A DNA stretch of 64,000 nucleotides from Bacteroidia bacterium (GCA_030654175.1 JAURXZ010000006.1:215475-279474), one strand, 5' to 3'. Counted from the first letter of the stretch, positions 33,172 through 43,175 are shown. Program-made: numbers and translations. Notes: generated by a model from the sequence alone, not told the origin.

Positions 33172-34413
33172 ATGCCCCTGGTGAATAAAGTTAAAATTAT
33201 AGCGTTTACCCACAAAATTACCGACATTAACGATATCGGTAAACTTCATATTGAAGAAAATGCTTTACAAGGTCGCTTAGCTTTTTTGAAGCAGGAAGCC
33301 GATCTTGATGAATTATTATACCTGTCTACCTGTAACCGTGTTGAATTTATGCTATCCAACAACGAAAGCGTAAATACTACTTACCTTAAAAAATTCTTCA
33401 CTGCATTTAATCCTGTTTGGAATGAGTCTGAAATTAACTGGGCAATAGAAAACGCACAGGTGTTTGAAGGCGATGATGCCTTGCGTCATTTATTTAATGT
33501 AGCATCATCAATAGATTCATTGGTAGTTGGAGAACGTGAAATTATTACCCAGGTTCGTAATGCTTATGAGAAATGCAGCGAATTTAATTTAACCGGGGAC
33601 TTAATTCGTTTGGCGATCAAAAAAACTGTGGAAACAGCAAAAGACGTTTACACGCATACTAATATTGCCCGTAATCCTGTATCTGTAGTATCATTGGCAT
33701 ACCGTAAATTGCGTGAGCTAAATGTAAAACAAGATGCACGTTTTTTAATTATTGGTTCCGGTGTTACCAATACCACCATGGCTAAATATTTGAAAAAACA
33801 TAAATTTGCCAACTTCACTATATTTAACCGCACCTTGGCAAATGCACAAAAATTAGCTGAAGAATTAAACGGTACCGCGTATACACTTTCTGAATTAAAG
33901 AACTACACTAAAGGTTTTGATATTATTGTTACCTGTACCGGTGCTTCCGAAAGCATTATCACTTCTGAAATTTACAAGAGTTTAGTTGGTGAAGACAGAT
34001 CTAAAAAAGTAGTGATCGACCTTGCTATCCCTAATGATCTTGATGCTGAAATATTAAATAATTATGATGTTAATTTAATTGCGATCAACAATTTACAGGA
34101 AGTTGCAAAAGAAAATTTACAAGCACGTGAGCAGGAATTGCACGCTTGCGGAACCATCATCGAAAAAAATATTATTGAATTCAAACAACTTTTAAAAACA
34201 CGTAAAGTTGAGCTGGCAATGAGTGAAGTGCCTAAGAAAATGAAAGAGATCAGGGAAACTGCGAATGAGGTTTTTGCAAAAGAAATATTGAGTTTGGATT
34301 CCGGATCAAAAGAGGTATTGGATAAGATCTTATCCTATATGGAAAAAAAATACATTAGCGTACCAATGAAAATGGCGAAAGCAATTTTGATTGAAGATAT
34401 AAAAAATAACTAA
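33172..34413 (+). CDS. hemA: Glutamyl-tRNA reductase
   Basis: 413 residues. It reduces Glu-tRNA-Glu to glutamate-1-semialdehyde, the first step of C5-pathway haem synthesis. The catalytic cysteine is Cys54 in LSTCNRVEF; VVGEREIITQVRNAY, the NADPH site LIIGSGVTNTTMAKYL, and the dimerisation helix at the C-terminus are present. The start at 33172 gives MPLVNKVKIIAFTHK, the usual beginning. Followed on the same strand by hemCD. Confidence 0.97.
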   Translation: MPLVNKVKIIAFTHKITDINDIGKLHIEENALQGRLAFLKQEADLDELLYLSTCNRVEFMLSNNESVNTTYLKKFFTAFNPVWNESEINWAIENAQVFEGDDALRHLFNVASSIDSLVVGEREIITQVRNAYEKCSEFNLTGDLIRLAIKKTVETAKDVYTHTNIARNPVSVVSLAYRKLRELNVKQDARFLIIGSGVTNTTMAKYLKKHKFANFTIFNRTLANAQKLAEELNGTAYTLSELKNYTKGFDIIVTCTGASESIITSEIYKSLVGEDRSKKVVIDLAIPNDLDAEILNNYDVNLIAINNLQEVAKENLQAREQELHACGTIIEKNIIEFKQLLKTRKVELAMSEVPKKMKEIRETANEVFAKEILSLDSGSKEVLDKILSYMEKKYISVPMKMAKAILIEDIKNN

Positions 34414-34459
34414 TTTTACTTCCTTAGAGGCATTCTCAAATTCAATTGCCCCCATCAAT

Positions 34460-34530
34460 GTTATGCTGAGCGAAACCGAAGCATCTTGTAAATCAATAAA
34501 AAGATTTCTCGACTCCGCTCGAAATGACTC
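34460..34530. repeat. Dispersed palindrome between hemA and hemCD
   Basis: GCTGAGCG and GAAGCATCTT on the left pair with AAGATTTCTCGACTCCGCTC on the right. It is one of the common intergenic palindromes of this phylum; CCTTCGACAAGCTCAGGGTG at 47647-47666 looks like half of a related element. Confidence 0.7.
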
Positions 34531-34579
34531 ATAGATGTGCTTTTGAGAAAGTCTCTTTTAATTTCACATTTTAAAATAA

Positions 34580-36139
34580 ATGGACAGAAAAATAATAATT
34601 GGCTCAAGAGGCAGTGATCTTGCATTATGGCAAGCGAATCACATTTTACGTAAAGTTCAAAAACTTGGACTTACTGCTGAAATAAAGATCATTGTTACTC
34701 AAGGTGACCAAATTCAGAATTTGAGTTTGGATAAATTAGAAGGAAAAGGTTTTTTCACAAAAGAAATTGAAGATGCCTTGTTAAGCAAGGAAATTGATCT
34801 GGCAGTTCATTCACAAAAGGATCTACCTACTACTTCTCCTGAAGGACTTAAAATTGCTGCTGTTTCGGAGCGTGAAGATGCTGCTGATATTGTAATAGTT
34901 CGTAAAGAATCGACTGACAATACGCTGAAATTTGCGATCAAAAAAAATGGTATCATTGGTACTTCTTCACCTCGAAGAAAGTCGCAATTATTGGCCTTTC
35001 GTACTGATCTTCAAATTGTGGATCTAAGAGGTAATGTTCCTACACGTATTCAAAAATTACGTGACAAAAAGTATGATGCCATCATGCTGGCTTCTGCCGG
35101 AATTGAGCGTTTAAAAATTGACCTTAGCGAATTCAAAGTATTACGTCTTGATCCTAAAGAGTTTATTCCTGCTCCTGCACAAGGTGTATTGGGATTACAG
35201 ATCCGTGCTGATGATCATGAACTATTTGAATACATCAACAAGCTAAATTCCGAAAAAGTACAGGATACTATAGGCGTTGAACGTAAAGTATTAAACCTTT
35301 TGGATGGTGGATGTCAGCTGCCTTTGGGCGTATACTGCTTCAAAGAAAATAACAAATTTAAAGTATGGACATCCAAAGCGGAAGCCTGGAATACAATGCC
35401 TAAAAGGGTTTACCTTGAATCGTACAGTGATGAAGGACTTGCAGAGAAAATTGTTCAGAAAATAAAATCGATACAACCTACTTCTGTTATCATTACCCGT
35501 GACCTGAGTGATGATTCGTTTTTCAAAAATGTATTGGAAGGCAATGGTTATAAGGTACACGGCATCTCTTTCATCGAAACAAAAAAAGTAGTGCTTACTG
35601 AAACACCACCAAGTGATTGGGTGTTTTTTGCAAGTTCCAATGCCGTTGATTTTTTCTTTGAACAAAATCCTGAATTAAAACCAAAAACAAAATTTGGAGT
35701 GATTGGAAAATCGACTGAACAGGAATTAAAAAAACACAATAGAAATGCTGCATTCGTAGGTTCCATAAACGATACGAAGGTAGTTGGCAAAAAATTCGCG
35801 AAAGCAGTTGGAACCGAAACCGTTCTATTTCCTCAGGCGAAAGGCGGTTTGCGTACTATTCAGCAACAGTTTACTGATGCCGATAAATTAACGGATCTGG
35901 TAGTTTATGAAACGGTGAAAAAAGAAAATTCAACACTTCCGGAAGCCGAAGTAATTGTATTTACAAGCCCTTCAAACGTTGCTTCCTTTTTTGAAAAATC
36001 GAAGATCAGTGCAGATCAAAAAGTAATTGCAATAGGAAAATCAACAGAGAAAAAATTACAGGAACTTGGAGTAGCAACCTGCATATTACCTGCATCCTTT
36101 GATGAAGTGGGCTTAGCGGAAGCTGTTTTTGGGTTGTAA
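34580..36139 (+). CDS. hemC: Hydroxymethylbilane synthase fused to uroporphyrinogen-III synthase
   Basis: 519 residues, far longer than HemC alone (~310). Residues 1-~305 are HemC: IIIGSRGSDLALWQA, KGFFTKEIEDALL, AVHSQKDLPT, GTSSPRRKSQL, and the dipyrromethane-binding Cys245 in DGGCQLPLG. Residues ~306-519 are a HemD domain (VFFASSNAVDFFFE, VIGKSTEQEL, FPQAKGGL, VVYETVKKE, VIVFTSPSNVASFFEK). The fusion would make and cyclise hydroxymethylbilane in one protein. It follows hemA in the same direction. Confidence 0.95.
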   Translation: MDRKIIIGSRGSDLALWQANHILRKVQKLGLTAEIKIIVTQGDQIQNLSLDKLEGKGFFTKEIEDALLSKEIDLAVHSQKDLPTTSPEGLKIAAVSEREDAADIVIVRKESTDNTLKFAIKKNGIIGTSSPRRKSQLLAFRTDLQIVDLRGNVPTRIQKLRDKKYDAIMLASAGIERLKIDLSEFKVLRLDPKEFIPAPAQGVLGLQIRADDHELFEYINKLNSEKVQDTIGVERKVLNLLDGGCQLPLGVYCFKENNKFKVWTSKAEAWNTMPKRVYLESYSDEGLAEKIVQKIKSIQPTSVIITRDLSDDSFFKNVLEGNGYKVHGISFIETKKVVLTETPPSDWVFFASSNAVDFFFEQNPELKPKTKFGVIGKSTEQELKKHNRNAAFVGSINDTKVVGKKFAKAVGTETVLFPQAKGGLRTIQQQFTDADKLTDLVVYETVKKENSTLPEAEVIVFTSPSNVASFFEKSKISADQKVIAIGKSTEKKLQELGVATCILPASFDEVGLAEAVFGL

Positions 36140-36153
36140 TTAAAAACAAAAAA

Positions 36154-36267
36154 CACCACTAAGGCACAAAGAACACCAAGTTACACTAAGAAAAAAACAA
36201 ATAATTTTGTGGTTTGATGAATAATTTAAAACTCAGTGTTTCTAAGTGATCTCAGTGCCTCAGTGGT
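36154..36267. repeat. CACTAAG-type palindrome after hemCD
   Basis: Left arm ACCACTAAGGCACAAAGAAC…CACTAAG (36155-36190), right arm CTCAGTG…TAAGTGATCTCAGTGCC (36231-36259) then TCAGTGGT (36260-36267). It separates the convergent genes hemCD and DUF3108. Confidence 0.75.
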
Positions 36268-36290
36268 TAATTTTTTCGAAAGAGTTATTT

Positions 36291-37166
36291 TTATTTTGGA
36301 ATAATGCAATCGATCTTATTACGCAAACCTGAATATTTATTGAGGTTCACTTTTATAGTACCCACAATAATTGGTGTTTCAACGTAAACAGGTACTTTAT
36401 TCTTATCATCGGTCACCCAAACGGTCATCCCCGCCCCTTCTTTAAAAATTGTTCCTTTGATCAACTTGGGACTAAATTTTATACAACGTACATTCCCTAA
36501 CAATTCGCTTTTAATTACTTCTTTGCCCAAATAAACAATATAAGAAAAGTAAACTTCCCCATCGAGCACAAATGTGATCGGTATGGTATCATTGGGCTTG
36601 TGAGTTGAGAAATCAAGGCAGCGGGCATAGTATATTGCAGTGAGCACATCATTGGTACAGGAATTAATGGCAAGAGAATCAAGCTTTACCGGTTTTTTAT
36701 TTCTTTGGGAGGATGAATAAATTTTGTTTTTTTGATTATTAAAAACATAGTCGTCTTTTGCATAACTGCTTCCTTCATTCACATCCCTGATAAAACGAAT
36801 TGGCCTTAAGGTGGTAGTATCTACATAGGATTCATACCTATCACGCACTTTAAAAAACCAATCGTATTTTGGATAGGTACCACCAATTCCCATAAAATGG
36901 TAAACCTTTCGTCCGTTCAAATCCGCAGTGGCGGCAGAAAACCCCACTTCTCCGGTTGTCAACCAAATAGCGCCCCAGTTGTAATTTATTACGTAATTAA
37001 GGTATTCTCCTGATTGAAAAGTTTGATTGGTTACCGTACATTTTTTTTGTGCGGTTCCTGTAAATGGTAGTAATAACAGGAATATGCAGTAAAAAACAGA
37101 ACGTTGATTACGCAGAGAAATATGATCAAATATGATTTTTTTAATATCGGTGTTCATCATAATCAT
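36291..37166 (-). CDS. DUF3108 exported protein
   Basis: 291 residues. A signal peptide (FYCIFLLLLPFTGTAQ) ends near residue 39, so translation may start downstream of 37166, perhaps at a second Met. The mature part fits DUF3108: GEYLNYVINYNWGAIWLTTGEVGFS, FMGIGGTYPKYDWFFKVRDRYESYVD, DVLTAIYYARC, GAGMTVWVTDDKNKVPV. Function unknown; a periplasmic beta-barrel-like lipid- or polymer-binding fold is typical. Confidence 0.85.
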   Translation of the reverse strand: MIMMNTDIKKIIFDHISLRNQRSVFYCIFLLLLPFTGTAQKKCTVTNQTFQSGEYLNYVINYNWGAIWLTTGEVGFSAATADLNGRKVYHFMGIGGTYPKYDWFFKVRDRYESYVDTTTLRPIRFIRDVNEGSSYAKDDYVFNNQKNKIYSSSQRNKKPVKLDSLAINSCTNDVLTAIYYARCLDFSTHKPNDTIPITFVLDGEVYFSYIVYLGKEVIKSELLGNVRCIKFSPKLIKGTIFKEGAGMTVWVTDDKNKVPVYVETPIIVGTIKVNLNKYSGLRNKIDCIIPK

Positions 37167-37219
37167 TATTAAGCAACTAGTCTAACTATCGCTCCAATAA
37201 AAATCGGAGTTCTGCTCCT

Positions 37220-38461
37220 TTATAGTTTGTGCTTCTGAGCAGTTTCAATTTCTTTGATCACCTCATTTACCGTTTTTGAATCCGGATAAAATGAAAGTAT
37301 TTTTTGAAGTACTGCATCCACCAATGAATCGGGGCAAGATGCACCACTTGTAAGTATAATATCGACAGGAGCTTTTTTGGGCAAAAAATTGTCGGTAACT
37401 AAATGCTTCTGCTCCGAATAAAGAAAATGCTTAATGCGACTCTCCGAAACTATTTCTTCGGCAGATGAAATAAAGTATGTAGGCAATTTTTGTTCGCACA
37501 ATTCAACAATATGAGAGGTGTTGGAACTGTTATAACCTCCCACTACAATTGCCAGATCAGCATTTTTTTCGAGTAAACCATAGGTTGAATCCTGATTTTC
37601 ATTTGTTGCATAACATAAGGTATCACGGGTATCAGCAAAATGATTTTTCAAATCAGCAACAGCATATTTTTGAATCATAATCGCTTTAAAATAATCAACA
37701 ATTTCCTGTGTTTCGGTAGCAAGCATAGTAGTTTGATTAATTACGCCCACCTTAATTAAATGTTCTTTTGGATCAAAATTATCGGAGTATTTACCTTTAA
37801 AAACAGCTTCAAACTGATCAATAGAAATGTTGCCTAAAATAAATTCGCCCAATACTCGCGACTCATGAATATCTTTAACAATAATAGATGGCGCATTTTT
37901 TTCACTTCGCGAAAATGTGGCGCGTGTTTCTTCGTGCTTATCTTTACCATGAATAATGATCGTATAATTATCTTCACCAAGCTTTTCTGCTTTTTTCCAA
38001 ACCCTATCAACAAAAGGACAAGTGGTATCGTATTTACGAACTTCAATACCGATCTTGTTAAGAATATCTTCAATTTTTAACGTGGTTCCAAAGGCAGGGA
38101 TAATTACAATATCGTTTTTATTCAATTCAGTGAATGGAATGATCTGGTTGCCTGAAGTATCCATTAAAAATTTAGCACCACGCTGCAAAAGATCCTTGTT
38201 TACATCCTGGTTATGTATCATCTGGCTAAGCAAAAATATGCGTTTTGCGGGATTCTCTTCAATGGCTTTGTAAGCAATTTCAATTGCATTTTCAACTCCA
38301 TAACAAAAACCAAAATGACGTGCAATATAAAAACGAACAGGCCCAAAATCAAGTAAAGTAGGACTGAAATCTTTTTTTCGAGGATCAGTTATTTTCCGGA
38401 TCTCTTTTACTTTTGAAATTACCGGACTTTTATAAAATTCGGGGATATTAAAACTTTTCAT
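37220..38461 (-). CDS. ispH: 4-hydroxy-3-methylbut-2-enyl diphosphate reductase
   Basis: 413 residues, the long form of IspH, with an N-terminal extension and an insertion after the first iron-sulfur half. It makes IPP and DMAPP at the end of the MEP isoprenoid pathway. The three cluster ligands are visible as Cys53 (HFGFCYGV), Cys148 (TTCPFVDRVW) and Cys376 (GASCPDSLV); SQMIHNQDVNKDL and VVGGYNSSNTSHI are also conserved. Confidence 0.95.
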   Translation of the reverse strand: MKSFNIPEFYKSPVISKVKEIRKITDPRKKDFSPTLLDFGPVRFYIARHFGFCYGVENAIEIAYKAIEENPAKRIFLLSQMIHNQDVNKDLLQRGAKFLMDTSGNQIIPFTELNKNDIVIIPAFGTTLKIEDILNKIGIEVRKYDTTCPFVDRVWKKAEKLGEDNYTIIIHGKDKHEETRATFSRSEKNAPSIIVKDIHESRVLGEFILGNISIDQFEAVFKGKYSDNFDPKEHLIKVGVINQTTMLATETQEIVDYFKAIMIQKYAVADLKNHFADTRDTLCYATNENQDSTYGLLEKNADLAIVVGGYNSSNTSHIVELCEQKLPTYFISSAEEIVSESRIKHFLYSEQKHLVTDNFLPKKAPVDIILTSGASCPDSLVDAVLQKILSFYPDSKTVNEVIKEIETAQKHKL

Positions 38462-38541
38462 TTGTTGTTATTAAAATACAAATCATTTTTAACAAATATT
38501 AATTCAACAAGATCTATTACGGTTACTCTTTTATAAAATGG

Positions 38542-39414
38542 TTAAACTGTCATTGGTATTTCCATCAACAAAAATTCCGAATCTGTATCGGCTTTAATTG
38601 AAACTTTGTTTGTGTCCCAGATACCAAAGCCATCGCGGGAATTGAGTAATTGATCATTGACCTTTAAATCACCATTGAGGTTAAAAACATATAGACCGTT
38701 CCCTTTTCCTTTAAAACTATATTCTGTTGCAATTCCTTTATCAAATTTGCCTAAATGAAACCAGGCATTTTGGTGTATCCAAACACCTGCATCATTAGGT
38801 GTTGGAGAAAGAATTTGTTGCAGTTTGTTGTGCCTGTCTTTTTCGTTCAGGGATATTTGGTCGTAGCGGGGTGTCACATTTTTCTTGTTTGGAAAAACCC
38901 ATATTTGCAAAAACTTAACTTGCTTATCTTTATTCTTATTGAATTCGCTGTGTTTGATGCCTGTGCCAGCGCTCATTACCTGTATATCTCCATTTTTTAT
39001 AACTGTAACGTTATCCATGCTGTCTTTGTGCTCCAGGTCGCCTTCCAATGGAATGCTAATGATCTCCATATTATCGTGAGGATGTGTGCTAAAGCCCATA
39101 CCAGAAGCAACAGTATCATCATTCAACACTCTAAGAACACCAAAATGCATCCGCTCAGGGTTGTAATAATTTGCAAAACTAAAAGTATGTCTGCTATGCA
39201 ACCAACCATGGTTGGCATCTCCACGGGTATCTGACTTATGTAAAACAGTATTTACCGTAGTGGTTGAATTTGTATTGGGTATGTGATTAAATCCTAAAAT
39301 TTCAAGTTCTTTTAATTCAGAAATATCGTTTTTGATAACATTAGCCAGGGAGGTTGATGCAATAAACATTCCTGTTCCCATCAATCCTTTTTTTATAAAA
39401 TCTTTGCGTTCCAT
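38542..39414 (-). CDS. Pirin-family cupin protein with N-terminal export-like signal
   Basis: 290 residues. Residues 1-~27 (MERKDFIKKGLMGTGMFIAST) look like a Tat-type or anchor signal with RK in place of RR. The pirin domain follows: HSRHTFSFANYYNPERMHFGVLRVLNDD, GMGFSTHPHDNMEIISIPLEG, MSAGTGIKHSEFN, FLQIWVFP. The metal site residues (His, His, His, Glu) are present. Some relatives are quercetin dioxygenases; the substrate here is unknown. Confidence 0.9.
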   Translation of the reverse strand: MERKDFIKKGLMGTGMFIASTSLANVIKNDISELKELEILGFNHIPNTNSTTTVNTVLHKSDTRGDANHGWLHSRHTFSFANYYNPERMHFGVLRVLNDDTVASGMGFSTHPHDNMEIISIPLEGDLEHKDSMDNVTVIKNGDIQVMSAGTGIKHSEFNKNKDKQVKFLQIWVFPNKKNVTPRYDQISLNEKDRHNKLQQILSPTPNDAGVWIHQNAWFHLGKFDKGIATEYSFKGKGNGLYVFNLNGDLKVNDQLLNSRDGFGIWDTNKVSIKADTDSEFLLMEIPMTV

Positions 39415-39566
39415 TTCTAATTATTTGTTAGAAGATTTGAAATTATTATGCCATTGCAGGTGTTATTTATAAAGCGAATCTACAAAACGATTTATTTTAA
39501 AATCCTCACAACAAAGTTAAGCATACGTAATCATATTAGGAAGCAGAAAATCGCATCATGTTCTTA

Positions 39567-40013
39567 TTAAATTCTCACTTTTACAACAACTTTTTTAACT
39601 CTTGAATGTTGATTAAACTTAATGCAGGGCATATGAAGGTCTTCAGGAAAAAATATTGCAAACATACCTGTGTCAATTCTAATTAAGTCCGAATCACCTT
39701 CATAAAATGTATAATCATTTTCTTCGTTTTGAGTCACAGGTGTTTGATCTTTCAGGGGCCTTACTCCAATAAGTTCAACTCCTGAAATAATGTATTGAAC
39801 ATCAATATACCTGGTATGTCCTTCAAGTTTACATTCGCTTTTATCTTTGGTATCATATTCCTGAACAAGGGCAAAAATATCATCCTTGTCGATTTCATAT
39901 TTGCCTGATGCAATGGAAGACAAATCTGTTTCATTAATAAAAGCAAATGCCTTAGCGATTCTCTCACTAAGGCATGTGTAAAGTTTAGAATTTTCAATTT
40001 TATCTATTACCAT
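39567..40013 (-). CDS. YhcH/YjgK/YiaL family protein
   Basis: 148 residues, cupin-like, with GKYEIDKDDIFALVQEYDTKD, EGHTRYIDVQYIISGVELIGV and FFPEDLHMPCI. Related proteins are linked to sialic acid and other sugar catabolism (YhcH), probably as sugar-handling enzymes; no sugar genes are nearby. It is 55 bases upstream of nothing on its strand except the pirin gene, so its partners are unclear. Confidence 0.9.
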   Translation of the reverse strand: MVIDKIENSKLYTCLSERIAKAFAFINETDLSSIASGKYEIDKDDIFALVQEYDTKDKSECKLEGHTRYIDVQYIISGVELIGVRPLKDQTPVTQNEENDYTFYEGDSDLIRIDTGMFAIFFPEDLHMPCIKFNQHSRVKKVVVKVRI

Positions 40014-40067
40014 TTTATTTTAATTTAATTGTGGACAACAGTAAAACAGACATCTTTTGTACTAGCT

Positions 40068-41426
40068 TTAATTACAATACTCATCCGCAATCGCGATCCC
40101 TTTTGAAATGATATCTAATCCTTCATCCATTTGATCTTTGGTGATTATTAATGGAGGAGCAGTAAAGATCCAGTTCCAACGAACAAAGGTGAACATGCCT
40201 AATTCAGTTAATTTGGCTGCTACTTTATTCATTATTTCCATTTCATTTGGCGCGGCATTCCATGGCGCCATTGGCTCTTTTGTTTTCCTGTTTTTCACTA
40301 ATTCAATACAGCCCAATAGACCGGTATTACGGAAATCACCAATGCTTGGATGTTTGTCTTTCAATTTTTCAACCTGGGCATCTAAATAATGTCCCATGTT
40401 TTTTGCATTCTCTATCAGATTATCTGTTTCGTAGATATCAATAACCGCGTTAGCAGCAGCACATGCAACAGCATGAGCAGAATAGGTTAAACCTATTGGT
40501 AAAGGTTTATTATCAAAAGCTTTTACAATTTCTTCTTTTACGATCATACCGCCTAATGGAATGTAACCGGCTGTAATGCCTTTTGCCATACACATAATAT
40601 CAGGTTCCACATCATGGTGATCGATACCAAACCATTTGCCGGTGCGGCCAAAACCACTCATTACTTCATCAGCAATAGTTAAGATACCGTATTTATCAGC
40701 AATGGCTTTTACTTTTTTCCAATATCCTTTTGGATATTTTATACAACCCGATGAACCACTTTCACCTTCCATTAAAATGGCAGCAATAGCATGCGGTCCT
40801 TCATATTTTACTATACGTTCCAGATGAGCTGCTGCATTTTCAGCACACTCTTCAGGTGTTTCGCTATTCCATGGACAACGGTAAAAATAGGGATTCTCCA
40901 CGTGAATAATATTGGGTACACCCTGGCTATCATGCGGCAAGCCGCGTGGATCGCCACCTGCACATAAGGCACCATACGTAGCACCATGGTAACTTTGAAA
41001 TAAGGTAATTATTTTATGACGTCCGGTATGCAAGCGCGCCAATTTAATTGCATGTTCAACAGCTTCTGTGCCTCCGTTTGTAAAAAAAGTGCGGCTTAAA
41101 GTACCGGGTGTGATCTCAGCTAATTTTTTACCAAGTAAACCTCTTGCTTCAGTAGCCATACCCGGGTTTACATAACTAACCTCGTTCATCTGTCTTACAA
41201 CAGCTTCAGTAACACGAGGGTCGCCATGGCCGATGTTTACATTCATTAACTGAGAAGTAAAATCTAAAAACCGTTTACCGCTTCTATCCGTTAAATAAAC
41301 ACCTTTAGCGCTTGCGATATTTAGAGGATTTAAACCACTTTGTTTTGACCAGGAGAAGATGGTATGTTCTAAATTATTTTTTAGGATTTCTTCTTTGCTT
41401 GATGTTGATAGGGTTTTGGTTGACAT
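40068..41426 (-). CDS. Class III omega-aminotransferase (beta-alanine or taurine type)
   Basis: 452 residues with the fold-type I pattern: NVNIGHGDPRVTEAV, FFTNGGTEAVEHAIKLAR, ITLFQSYHGATYGA, LTIADEVMSGFGRTGKWFGIDH, and the PLP lysine Lys282 in CMAKGITAGYIPLGG. Members transfer the amino group of beta-alanine, taurine or similar omega-amines to pyruvate or 2-oxoglutarate. The gene 163 bases upstream encodes a CoA-acylating semialdehyde dehydrogenase, which makes beta-alanine (to malonate semialdehyde, to acetyl-CoA) the likeliest substrate. Confidence 0.88.
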   Translation of the reverse strand: MSTKTLSTSSKEEILKNNLEHTIFSWSKQSGLNPLNIASAKGVYLTDRSGKRFLDFTSQLMNVNIGHGDPRVTEAVVRQMNEVSYVNPGMATEARGLLGKKLAEITPGTLSRTFFTNGGTEAVEHAIKLARLHTGRHKIITLFQSYHGATYGALCAGGDPRGLPHDSQGVPNIIHVENPYFYRCPWNSETPEECAENAAAHLERIVKYEGPHAIAAILMEGESGSSGCIKYPKGYWKKVKAIADKYGILTIADEVMSGFGRTGKWFGIDHHDVEPDIMCMAKGITAGYIPLGGMIVKEEIVKAFDNKPLPIGLTYSAHAVACAAANAVIDIYETDNLIENAKNMGHYLDAQVEKLKDKHPSIGDFRNTGLLGCIELVKNRKTKEPMAPWNAAPNEMEIMNKVAAKLTELGMFTFVRWNWIFTAPPLIITKDQMDEGLDIISKGIAIADEYCN

Positions 41427-41467
41427 AAATTTATTTTTGAGTAAATAAAATATTTTTTTAAAAAATC

Positions 41468-41563
41468 ACCACTAAGTCACTAAGATCACTTAGGTTCACT
41501 AAGTTTAAGAGAAAATATTTTTTTCTTCTTAGTGTTTTCTATGTGGTCTTAGTGCCTTAGTGG
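41468..41563. repeat. CACTAAG-type palindrome between mmsA and the aminotransferase
   Basis: Left arm CCACTAAGTCACTAAGATCA… CACTAAG (41469-41504), right arm CTTAGTG … GTCTTAGTGCC (41528-41556) then TTAGTGG. The two halves pair over most of their ~35 bases. Confidence 0.8.
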
Positions 41564-41589
41564 TAAAACTGAAAATAATCTACAAAGTT

Positions 41590-43062
41590 TTAGCTCATCC
41601 AATTGGTTTTTGCTTCCGCATTCCATTTGGTGGTGGTTTTTTTCAATTTTGTCCAGAATTCAATGGAGCTTTTACCTGTTAGATCACCTACTCCAAATTT
41701 TGAATCGTTCCAGCCACCGAAAGAAAATGGTTCTCTTGGAACAGGTACACCAATATTGACACCGATCATACCTGCACTTGCACGATCAATAACATAACGC
41801 GCCATAGCGCCACTTTGTGTGAATACAGCAGCAGCATTGCCATAAGGATTTGCATTTTCAATAGCCAATGCTTCATCCACATCTTTTGCTCTGATGATAG
41901 AAATTACAGGTCCGAAAATCTCTTCTTTTGCAACACTCATTGTCGGAGTTACAAAATCAATAACGGTAGGCCCTACATAAAAACCATTTTCTTTACCTTT
42001 AACCACATAGTTTCTACCATCCACTAAGATCTTAGCACCTTGTTTTTCGGCTTCAGTAATATAATTTTCAATTCTTTCTTTTGCAGCTTTTGAAATAACC
42101 GGTCCTAAGTTTTCACCGGGAATTACTTTTTTTGCTTCTGCACAAATCTGTTCAATGATATGGTCAACAGCTCCAACAGCAACCATAGCCGATGCAGCCA
42201 TACAACGTTGACCTGCACAGCCCGACATAGAAGCGGTAACATTGGATGCAGTCATTGATGGATGCGCATCAGGTAACACTATTAAATGGTTTTTTGCACC
42301 ACCTAACGCTAAAGCTCTTTTGTAATTTGAAGAAGCTCTTGCATACACTATTTTAGCCACTTTAGTAGAGCCAACAAAGGATACGGCTTCTATTCCGGGA
42401 TGATCGCAGATAGCTTCTACAATCTCACGATCGCCATTTACAATATTCAGCACGCCATCAGGTAAACCTGCTTCTTTTAATAATTCAACTATTCGAAGAG
42501 AGCTTAAAGGAACAGACTCTGATGGCTTTAAGATCATTGTATTCCCCAAAGCAATTGCATTTGGAATGGTCCAGTTAGGAACCATACTTGGAAAATTAAA
42601 AGGAACGATACAAGCCACAACACCTATTGGGTAATGATCCGTGCGGCATTCAACGCCTCTGCTTACTTCAAGGATTTCGCCACCAACCAATTGTGGAAGA
42701 GAACAGGCGAATTCAGTTAATTCAATACTTTTTTCCACTTCTGCTCTTGCTTCATCCAACGTTTTTCCATTTTCTTCCTGCACCAATTGCGACAATTCAA
42801 GCATGTGTTTTTCCAACAATGTTTTATATCTAAAAAACACCTGAACACGTTCCTTAATAGGTGTTTTAGACCAGGTTTCAAATGCTTTTTTTGCAACGAT
42901 CACTGCCTGATTCAAATCTTCTTTTGATGAAAGAGGCACTTTCGACAATATACTTCCATCAATGGGAGATATTACATCCAGGAATTTATCAGTAGTATTA
43001 GGAACAAATTTCCCGCCTACATAATTTTTTACTTCAGGGTATTTCATGGTAAGTGTTGGCAT
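41590..43062 (-). CDS. mmsA: CoA-acylating methylmalonate-semialdehyde dehydrogenase
   Basis: 490 residues of the aldehyde dehydrogenase superfamily, MmsA/IolA group. The catalytic Cys287 is in MSGCAGQRCMA, the group's signature; NAD-site segments VVACIVPFNFPSM, LKPSESVPLSS and FVGSTKVAK are present, and the end FSFGGWNDSKFGVGDL is typical. It converts malonate or methylmalonate semialdehyde plus CoA and NAD to acetyl- or propionyl-CoA with release of CO2. First of the pair with the aminotransferase. Confidence 0.94.
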   Translation of the reverse strand: MPTLTMKYPEVKNYVGGKFVPNTTDKFLDVISPIDGSILSKVPLSSKEDLNQAVIVAKKAFETWSKTPIKERVQVFFRYKTLLEKHMLELSQLVQEENGKTLDEARAEVEKSIELTEFACSLPQLVGGEILEVSRGVECRTDHYPIGVVACIVPFNFPSMVPNWTIPNAIALGNTMILKPSESVPLSSLRIVELLKEAGLPDGVLNIVNGDREIVEAICDHPGIEAVSFVGSTKVAKIVYARASSNYKRALALGGAKNHLIVLPDAHPSMTASNVTASMSGCAGQRCMAASAMVAVGAVDHIIEQICAEAKKVIPGENLGPVISKAAKERIENYITEAEKQGAKILVDGRNYVVKGKENGFYVGPTVIDFVTPTMSVAKEEIFGPVISIIRAKDVDEALAIENANPYGNAAAVFTQSGAMARYVIDRASAGMIGVNIGVPVPREPFSFGGWNDSKFGVGDLTGKSSIEFWTKLKKTTTKWNAEAKTNWMS

Positions 43063-43175
43063 AGCTATTTTTTTTAATTTGAACTTTGTATATCCTACAA
43101 AATTAAAATAATTTTCGAGATTTTCGGCTATTTACTTATCTGTTTATCAGGGGGGAATATGGTCAAAAAAATAAA

